A DNA stretch of 6,176 nucleotides from Promethearchaeota archaeon (GTDB taxonomy: Archaea; Asgardarchaeota; Lokiarchaeia; Sigyniarchaeales; SOKP01), in contig JAHLWE010000182.1 of the NCBI GenBank assembly GCA_019058135.1, positions 1-6,176 of the forward strand, given 5' to 3'. Below the pieces are notes generated by a model, which was not told the DNA's origin, did no database searches, and was given only the letters and a program-made list of their open reading frames with translations. Below, in pieces: positions 1 through 4,375 of the stretch (its first letter is position 1; every line of letters starts with the position of its first letter). The translations under genes were made by a program, and so were the position numbers.

Positions 1-254
1 AAGAAGCACTTAATATAGGTTTGGTTAATCAAATTTGTAAACCTGAAAGCCTTAGAAGGATTCTTAGAAAAACTGCAAACTCAATTGTGCAAAAAGATCA
101 TCTTGCTCTTCGAATAACAAAAAAATTACTTAATGAAAACCAAGATAAGAACCTTGAAGCTACATTAGATAGTGAATCAATTGCAATGCTTGAGACTGCG
201 CAATCTGAGGGAGTTAAACGCAGAATTACACAATTTGCAACAGAAAAACACTGA
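1..254 (+). CDS. Enoyl-CoA hydratase/isomerase (crotonase) family protein, C-terminal part only
   Basis: The frame is open from base 3, with no stop before it, so the gene starts outside the window; 83 codons and a TGA stop are present. The first residues, EALNIGLVNQIC, match the crotonase motif 'A.EAL.iGLVn.v' that follows the catalytic core. After it come the usual C-terminal helices: a segment ending ALRITKKLL (the 'al..~K..l' helix), an acidic stretch, then ETAQSEGVKRRITQFATEKH, corresponding to the family ending 'E....~EG..aF..kr'. Crotonases use CoA thioesters, most often hydrating enoyl-CoA in beta-oxidation, in the cytoplasm. The oxyanion-hole and catalytic Glu residues lie upstream and cannot be checked, so the exact reaction (hydratase, isomerase or other) is open. 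A TTG at 21 could be called as a start, but the family match continues upstream of it, so it is internal. The gene is convergent with the CapA-like gene, 30 bp away. Confidence 0.8.
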   Translation, partial: EALNIGLVNQICKPESLRRILRKTANSIVQKDHLALRITKKLLNENQDKNLEATLDSESIAMLETAQSEGVKRRITQFATEKH

Positions 255-262
255 AGAAAGTT

Positions 263-283
263 AAAAAAGCAAATTATTTTTTT
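263..283. terminator. Back-to-back oligo-T termination tracts between convergent genes
   Basis: The 30 bp between the crotonase stop and the CapA-like stop hold a run of seven T on + (277-283) and a run of six A (263-268), which is T6 on the - strand. Each lies just past the stop codon of the gene it would end. There is no stable G+C-rich hairpin. Oligo-T tracts without hairpins are the usual intrinsic terminators of archaeal RNA polymerase, so both genes probably end here. In DNA this AT-rich, T runs also arise by chance, so confidence is limited. Confidence 0.4.
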
Positions 284-284
284 A

Positions 285-956
285 CTATTTTAAATAAGGA
301 AATTTTAGAACGATTGTAGTAATACATTCAGTTTCCGAAAGAGATTTACAACGAGTAAAATGCCATTCAATCATTCCAATTTGCCAAATTCCCGTATCTT
401 TTTGTCCAATTCCTATTTTTAAAACAATTCCATAATGATAGTGTTTTAATTTTTCTTCAATACAGAAATCTCCCAGAGAATATGCTATAAGTTTATTGAT
501 TCCGTTGTTATTTTCACTTTCTACGGCAGTCACCGCTTGAGGAACATGAGAATGAGTTCCTATAATAGCATCAAACTTTTTTATCCATTTTTTTCCCTCT
601 TCTACTGTTTTGGGTCTAGGGTAAAGTTCAAGTTCATATCCCCAGTGAGGGTAGAGAAGATTAAATACATTTTTTTTTACATACTGCCCTGCATTTTTCA
701 ACATAAACACATAATCCATTTTTTGATTCGACCATGCAGTTGCTGCAGTTACTCTTAAATCTTTATTAATATCCCATGAGGGTTGCTCATCCCATCCAAA
801 TATATTAAATCCTCGCGAATGCAATTTGTCTACTGATTCTAAGAATATCTCCTTCCCAAAGTCTCCTGCATGGTTGTTCGCCATTGAAAGATAAGTTTTT
901 TCCGGAGGGAAAGGTCTGCAAGAGCATTCATAATTTGTGGAATGTGCTTCTGGCAC
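285..956 (-). CDS. CapA-like (PGA_cap) protein, C-terminal piece of a frameshifted gene
   Basis: This open frame (223 codons from a GTG at 956) carries the main body of a CapA/PGA_cap-family protein, which has a calcineurin-like metallophosphoesterase fold. In order it shows MANNHAGDFG (residues 25-34, family 'ANNH..DyG'), PHWGYE (103-108, family 'HWG.E'), IIGTHSHVPQ (131-140, family 'vvGhHpHv.q') and AYSLGDF (158-164, family 'ySLGNF'). The His, Asn and Asp residues that bind metal in related phosphoesterases are therefore present. The first 15 or so residues do not match the family: they are the N-terminal piece read in the wrong frame. The GTG is therefore not a credible native start, and this piece belongs with the frame at 839-1267. 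Family members are linked to poly-gamma-glutamate or capsule metabolism in bacteria, but many archaeal ones have no known role. No transmembrane segment is visible. It ends at TAG, 30 bp from the convergent crotonase gene. Confidence 0.75.
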   Translation of the reverse strand: MPEAHSTNYECSCRPFPPEKTYLSMANNHAGDFGKEIFLESVDKLHSRGFNIFGWDEQPSWDINKDLRVTAATAWSNQKMDYVFMLKNAGQYVKKNVFNLLYPHWGYELELYPRPKTVEEGKKWIKKFDAIIGTHSHVPQAVTAVESENNNGINKLIAYSLGDFCIEEKLKHYHYGIVLKIGIGQKDTGIWQIGMIEWHFTRCKSLSETECITTIVLKFPYLK

Positions 957-1267
957 ATATATGCCCCCTTTGCATTCGTTATCGTTGCTTCAAAATTATC
1001 AATTAGATAATCACAATCTCTCACAAATTCTTTAAGATTTTCACCAATAATTTCGGATTTTCCTCTCATATCCATAATATCACCGATAAAGGCAACATTA
1101 TATTTAGGTATAACACCCTCGTTTAAAATATAGGGACTTGGGATATATTCTACAATACCTTTATTCTTTACGCTAGGGCCTATGAAATTTCTTATAAAAT
1201 ACCCTAATGTTTCTTTTAAATTATACGGACTCGCTATACGCTTAAGTTTTTGCTTTTTTTTACCCAT
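839..1267 (-). CDS. CapA-like (PGA_cap) protein, N-terminal piece of a frameshifted gene
   Basis: This 142-codon frame starts at ATG 1267 and holds the beginning of the CapA-like protein. VAFIGDIMDMRGK (residues 58-70) is the first metal-site motif of the family (usually 'fvGDvm'). DCDYLIDNFEATIT (84-97) matches 'aD..i.NlEgpit', with Phe in place of the common Leu. Family-like sequence runs to about residue 119 (ALADL); from there to the stop (SLRKKLIFQW onward) it is out-of-frame readthrough. Adding one base in the run at 907-914 joins it to the C-terminal piece as ALADLFPPEKTYLSMANNHA, giving about 327 residues, a normal length for the family. The N-terminus is strongly basic (GKKKQKLKR) and has no hydrophobic core, so no signal peptide is visible and a cytoplasmic location is likely. 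There is no Shine-Dalgarno sequence before the ATG. The gene is divergent from the MBL-fold gene. Confidence 0.7.
   Translation of the reverse strand: MGKKKQKLKRIASPYNLKETLGYFIRNFIGPSVKNKGIVEYIPSPYILNEGVIPKYNVAFIGDIMDMRGKSEIIGENLKEFVRDCDYLIDNFEATITNAKGAYMCQKHIPQIMNALADLSLRKKLIFQWRTTMQETLGRRYS
907..914 (-). other. Frameshift site in the CapA-like gene (one base missing)
   Basis: The + strand reads GGGAAAGG here, so the coding strand reads CCTTTCCC. Upstream the CapA motifs are in one frame (…NALADL), downstream in another (PPEKTYLSMANNH…). Inserting a single T in the TTT run gives D-L-F-P-P-E; an extra C in the CCC run gives D-L-S-P-P-E. Either restores the whole protein. The break lies inside short homopolymers, which fits a sequencing or assembly indel or a very recent mutation. 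The sequence downstream shows no decay: there are no stops and all motifs are intact. Confidence 0.75.
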
Positions 1268-1326
1268 TTTTTAAATCTTCTATTTATTTTTTAATGTTTT
1301 TTCCTTATGTTAGATTTATTTTAAAG

Positions 1327-1350
1327 GGAAATTATATAATATTAAATATT
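1327..1350. promoter_or_regulatory. Possible bidirectional TATA-box region between the CapA-like and MBL-fold genes
   Basis: The 123 bp divergent gap (1268-1390) contains the perfect 8-bp palindrome TTATATAA at 1332-1339. On + it is preceded by purine-rich GGGAAA, reminiscent of an archaeal BRE, and would place a transcript start near 1360, about 30 bases before the MBL-fold ATG. On - the same box would place a start near 1310, about 43 bases before the CapA-like ATG. Just downstream, AATATT occurs twice (1338-1343 and 1345-1350). In DNA this AT-rich such boxes occur by chance; a separate - strand box around 1313-1320 is an alternative for the CapA-like gene. Confidence 0.3.
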
Positions 1351-1390
1351 AATAAATTTTAAATCTCATCGTTTTTAATGATTAACAGAT

Positions 1391-2320
1391 ATGCTACAAT
1401 TTTGTTCTCAAATATCGGAAGAATTTCCAGAATTCTTTATCGTTTATGGTAATAATCGAGCGAGATATCCTTATTCCAACTCTTTATTAGTCCAAATAGA
1501 TAAAAATAGTCATTCAGCAATCCTTTTTGATAATGGAATCGGTCATAGACTAATAAGGAAATTGAAGAGAGAATTTGACATCCAAAAGACCTATCTTAGC
1601 CACTGGCATGAAGACCATGTGTCAGGTTGCGCTCTATTTAAAAAACATGAATATTATTGCCATAATCTAGATATTCCTCCTCTTAGAGATTTAGATTTAT
1701 TCATAGATTTGTATGGAGTCAAAGGAACACCAGCCGAAAAAGAATTTTTTCCAATTATGCAGTTTTTAAAAATTGAGCCTTTAAATGATATTAAAATAAT
1801 ACGAGATAATGATTTAATTCCTATAAAAGATGATTTAAGCGTTCGAGTAATTCATACACCAGGACATACTGCTGGGCATTGTAGCTTTTTTGAACCTAAA
1901 AGTAAAATAATTTTTTTGGCAGATATTGATTTATCAAAGTTAGGACCAATGTATCTCTGTCAAGATGCAAATGTAAACGAGTTCGAAGAATCCATTAAAA
2001 AAATTTTGAGTTTAGATATTGATTATGCCATCTCTGGACATAATGGTCTATTTACCGGAAAAAAAATAATAGCAGATGCTTTAAAACGCTATTTAAATGT
2101 TATTTATGAAAGGGATAATAAAGTGCTTAACCTTTTAAGTGAGAAAATTCCTAAAACTACTAAGGATTTAATTAAAAAACGTATAGTATATAAAAATTAT
2201 GAAGGAGAATTCGCAAACTATCTTGTCATCTCGGAGGATTTTATAATTCAAAATCATTTTAATCGTCTTATACAAAAAGGAATAATAAAAAAAGAAGATA
2301 ATGGTTATATTTTATCATAA
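1391..2320 (+). CDS. Metallo-beta-lactamase-fold hydrolase with C-terminal winged-helix-like region
   Basis: This complete 309-residue protein has an MBL-fold core. SHWHEDHVSG gives the HxHxDH metal motif (H71, H73, D75, H76). HTPGHTAGH (155-163) supplies the third-motif His (H159), FLADID (175-180) the bridging Asp (D178) and SGHNG (215-219) the last metal His (H217). All binuclear-site ligands are thus present, and a hydrolase acting on a thioester, phosphoester or similar bond is likely. Residues from about 240 to the end (NKVLNLLSEKIPKTTKDLI … FNRLIQKGIIKKEDNGYIL) look like the small winged-helix domain found after the MBL core in LACTB2-like and related proteins. The stretch between HxHxDH and HTPGH is about 80 residues, with an acidic segment at 97-106. 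No signal peptide is visible. The ATG at 1391 is preferred: an ATG at 1378 is in another frame, and no Shine-Dalgarno site is present. The substrate cannot be told. The 3' end overlaps convergent ald by 6 bp. Confidence 0.85.
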   Translation: MLQFCSQISEEFPEFFIVYGNNRARYPYSNSLLVQIDKNSHSAILFDNGIGHRLIRKLKREFDIQKTYLSHWHEDHVSGCALFKKHEYYCHNLDIPPLRDLDLFIDLYGVKGTPAEKEFFPIMQFLKIEPLNDIKIIRDNDLIPIKDDLSVRVIHTPGHTAGHCSFFEPKSKIIFLADIDLSKLGPMYLCQDANVNEFEESIKKILSLDIDYAISGHNGLFTGKKIIADALKRYLNVIYERDNKVLNLLSEKIPKTTKDLIKKRIVYKNYEGEFANYLVISEDFIIQNHFNRLIQKGIIKKEDNGYILS

Positions 2321-3430
2321 AAGCTCTTCTATTGGTTTATATGGATATCCAAATTCATCAGCTACTGGTTTTAAAACAACATGTCCCTTGAAAGTATTAA
2401 CACTTTTTCTCAATGGAGCGTTATTTTTTAATACTTTGATAATATCCTCATCTGAAATTAAATCAACTAGATATGGGAATAAATTTTCAGACAATGCTTC
2501 AGTTGCAGTTCTAGGATATGCTCCCGGCATATTAGTCACGCAATAATGAGTAATTCCTTCTTCAATAAAAGTGGGATTATCATGACTCGTTGGTCGGCTT
2601 GTTTCTATGCACCCACCTTGATCTATAGAAATATCTACAATTACAGATCCAGGTCTCATACTTTTTACCATTTCTCTAGATATTATTCTTGGAGCTTTAG
2701 CATTTGGAATTAGGACAGTTCCTATTAAGAGATCGGCTAATTTTACATACTCTCTTAAATTTTTCAAATTTGATTTTATTACAGTGATTTCCTTTGGTAA
2801 AATATCGTTTAAATCTCTAATTCTTTTATTATTTTTCTCTAAAATTGTCACTTGAGCTCCTAATCCAGCCGCTACTAATGCTGCATTCTTACCAGCAGTC
2901 CCTCCTCCCAAAACTACTACATACCCAGGGTTAACACCAGATGATCCTCCTAATAATACTCCAGAACCTTTATTTTTTATGGATAATAGATTTGAACCAA
3001 CTATTGCCCCGATTCTTCCTGCAACTTCTGACATTGGTATTAAAATTGGTAATTGGCCATTTTCTAATTCAACTGATTCAAATGCTAAAGTTATAGATTT
3101 ACCATTAACAAATGTTCGAGTTAATTCTTTATTTGCTGCTAAATGTAAAAATGAAAATAAAATAGGACCTGGGTTAAAATAATTGAACTCTTCGGCAAAT
3201 GGGTCCTTTACTTTCACAACTATTTCTGATTCCGAATATGTTTTCTTTTTCGAATCAATAATTTTCCCACCGGCTTTAAAATACTCTGCATCTGAAAAAC
3301 CTGCGATCTTGCCAGCTTCGTGTTCTATATTTACATTATGGCCCATTTGAACTAAATCTTCAACATTGACTGGAGTTAAACTGACTCTTCCTTCACCGGC
3401 TTTAATTTCTTTTGGAATTCCAATAATCAT
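2315..3430 (-). CDS. ald: Alanine dehydrogenase, NAD-dependent
   Basis: The enzyme catalyses reversible oxidative deamination of L-alanine to pyruvate and ammonia with NAD+, in the cytoplasm. The 371-residue length is what the family shows (about 370). The start MIIGIPKEIKAGEGRVSLTP is diagnostic. Using the numbering of well-studied bacterial Ald, the substrate and catalytic residues all fall in place: R15, K75 (VKVKDP), H96 (FLHLA) and D270 (DISIDQGG). The Rossmann nucleotide loop is VVVLGGGTAGKNAA (171-184). The acidic residue ending its second strand is E198 (TILEKN), where Asp is usual; an acid here favours NAD over NADP. The C-terminal signature TNMPGAYPRTAT (299-310) has Tyr where Val is common. 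It starts at ATG 3430, with a TATA-like box about 40 bp upstream and no Shine-Dalgarno site. This is the bacterial-type Ald, not the ornithine-cyclodeaminase-type alanine dehydrogenase known from Archaeoglobus. It is transcribed alone, divergent from the FGase-family gene. Confidence 0.95.
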   Translation of the reverse strand: MIIGIPKEIKAGEGRVSLTPVNVEDLVQMGHNVNIEHEAGKIAGFSDAEYFKAGGKIIDSKKKTYSESEIVVKVKDPFAEEFNYFNPGPILFSFLHLAANKELTRTFVNGKSITLAFESVELENGQLPILIPMSEVAGRIGAIVGSNLLSIKNKGSGVLLGGSSGVNPGYVVVLGGGTAGKNAALVAAGLGAQVTILEKNNKRIRDLNDILPKEITVIKSNLKNLREYVKLADLLIGTVLIPNAKAPRIISREMVKSMRPGSVIVDISIDQGGCIETSRPTSHDNPTFIEEGITHYCVTNMPGAYPRTATEALSENLFPYLVDLISDEDIIKVLKNNAPLRKSVNTFKGHVVLKPVADEFGYPYKPIEELL

Positions 3431-3463
3431 AATCAGATCAACTTTATATTTTTTAATTTCATT

Positions 3464-3473
3464 TATTTATAAA
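3464..3473 (-). promoter_or_regulatory. Candidate TATA box for ald
   Basis: The palindrome TTTATAAA (3466-3473) lies 36-43 bp upstream of the ald ATG. On the - strand it reads TTTATAAATA preceded by CAAAA, close to an archaeal BRE/TATA arrangement, and would put a transcript start near 3443 with a very short leader. That fits the lack of a Shine-Dalgarno site. The match is by eye only, in AT-rich DNA. Confidence 0.35.
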
Positions 3474-3482
3474 TTTTGAACT

Positions 3483-3492
3483 AAATTATATC
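3483..3492 (+). promoter_or_regulatory. Candidate TATA box for the FGase-family gene
   Basis: AAATTATATC lies about 60-68 bp before the ATG at 3551 and would place a transcript start near 3513. It shares the 120 bp divergent gap with the ald promoter. Nothing else (no hairpin, repeat or small gene) is visible in this gap. It is a weak match to the archaeal TATA consensus. Confidence 0.25.
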
Positions 3493-3550
3493 TATCTAAA
3501 GAAACTTTAATTGATAATAACTAACTTCTATTTGAAAAATCAATTATTCC

Positions 3551-4312
3551 ATGATGAATGAAAATATATTTATAATTTGTAATAAAGGAAATATTCCTCT
3601 AATCTTATCAATTCCCCATGGGGGTACAAATAAATTCGAAGACATCTTAAACGAGAGAGAATCGGGAATAAAGGGAATAGATAAAAATACAATCAAAATT
3701 GCATTAAAGTTAAAAGAATCAATTAAAAACTATAGTCAAGAAAAATTTAAAACCCAAATAACTCCCTCATTAATCTTTTCAGATGTTCATAGAAGTCGAA
3801 TAGACTTTAATAGACCGCCTAACGAAGCATACCCTGCTGATTCGAAATCATCTAAAAAAATATATAATAATTTTCATGAAAATCTGAAGAAATTACTTTT
3901 TTATAATTATCAAAATTGGAAAATTTCATATCTAATTGATATTCATGGTTTTGAAAAATCTAAGAGACCTGCTGATTTCATGGATGTAGAGATAGTAATT
4001 GGTACGAAAAATTTACAAACAATATTTCCTGAATGTCAGCGCAAAAATGAGAATCATAAAAATATACGAAATTTAATTATTGAAGAATTACATAAAAATA
4101 ATATTTTTGCTGCACCTGTATGGCCAAAACAAAAAGAATATGTTCTAACTGGTGGATATATAACTCAAAAATATGGTGCAGAAAATTATAATTTTTCCAA
4201 ATCAATGCAAATAGAATTTTCAGATGATATTCGGTATAATGATGAAAAGCTTTATTTAAAAGTAATTCGCATATTATCTAAGACTTTGTCTAACTTTTTT
4301 TTATCTAAGTAA
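3551..4312 (+). CDS. N-formylglutamate amidohydrolase (FGase/HutG-like) family protein
   Basis: This complete 253-residue protein has the FGase-family motifs in order: LSIPHGG (19-25, family 'isiPHsG', with metal-site H23), VHRSRIDFNRPP (79-90, family 'vsR.viDlNR', with R81, R83, D85, N87 and R88), LIDIHGF (128-134, family 'lDlHs', with D130 and H132), TGGYITQKYG (200-209, family 'p..GGyit..yg') and MQIEFS (219-224, E222, family 'iQiEi'). Family members are zinc-dependent hydrolases of N-acyl amino acids; HutG deformylates N-formylglutamate at the end of histidine breakdown. No hut genes are nearby, and the middle of the protein is Lys/Asn-rich and divergent, so the substrate is unknown and HutG itself should not be assumed. 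No signal peptide is seen, so it is probably cytoplasmic. The start is a double ATG (3551 and 3554) with no Shine-Dalgarno site; either could be used. It is divergent from ald and co-directional with the mannosidase 63 bp downstream. Confidence 0.75.
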   Translation: MMNENIFIICNKGNIPLILSIPHGGTNKFEDILNERESGIKGIDKNTIKIALKLKESIKNYSQEKFKTQITPSLIFSDVHRSRIDFNRPPNEAYPADSKSSKKIYNNFHENLKKLLFYNYQNWKISYLIDIHGFEKSKRPADFMDVEIVIGTKNLQTIFPECQRKNENHKNIRNLIIEELHKNNIFAAPVWPKQKEYVLTGGYITQKYGAENYNFSKSMQIEFSDDIRYNDEKLYLKVIRILSKTLSNFFLSK

Positions 4313-4320
4313 TTTGATTA

Positions 4321-4330
4321 TTTATAAATA
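4321..4330 (+). promoter_or_regulatory. Candidate TATA box for the beta-mannosidase gene
   Basis: TTTATAAATA starts 8 bases after the FGase-family stop and 55 bp before the mannosidase ATG, predicting a transcript start near 4350 and a leader of about 26 bases. This suggests the mannosidase gene has its own promoter rather than only reading through from upstream. It resembles the archaeal TATA consensus better than the other candidates here, but the evidence is by eye only. Confidence 0.4.
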
Positions 4331-4344
4331 ATTTACAATATATG

Positions 4345-4353
4345 TTTTTTTTT
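4345..4353 (+). terminator. Oligo-T tract after the FGase-family gene
   Basis: A run of nine T lies 33-41 bases past the FGase-family stop, with a second T8 run just inside its 3' end (4295-4302). Either could act as an archaeal-type oligo-T terminator. The T9 falls almost at the predicted mannosidase transcript start, so it could end the upstream transcript without blocking the next gene. No hairpin is seen. Confidence 0.3.
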
Positions 4354-4375
4354 AAATTATATCTCCCAAAAAAAG

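Noticed and set aside
21..254. A small independent protein starting at TTG 21
   Set aside because: The frame is open to the window edge and the crotonase motif begins upstream of the TTG, so this is the tail of a longer gene.
537..758. Open frame of 73 codons on + inside the CapA-like gene
   Set aside because: It lies wholly opposite the conserved HWG and GTHSH coding region, resembles no family, and is Phe/Tyr/Ile-rich as expected from antisense of AT-rich coding sequence.
907..914. Programmed -1 ribosomal frameshifting at the CapA break
   Set aside because: The coding sequence CCTTTCCC does not fit an X XXY YYZ slippery heptamer in the zero frame, re-pairing after a -1 slip would be poor, and no downstream stem is evident. 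A simple indel explains it better.
1330..1360. AT-rich palindromes and AATATT repeats as a replication origin or operator
   Set aside because: They are too short, and no Cdc6/Orc1 or DnaA-like boxes or initiator gene are nearby; a promoter region is the simpler reading.
2301..2546. Open frame of 81 codons on + over the end of ald
   Set aside because: It is antisense to the well-conserved ald C-terminus and has no family-like features.
2979..3182. Open frame of 67 codons on + inside ald
   Set aside because: It is a shadow of the ald coding strand, with no start signal or recognisable domain.
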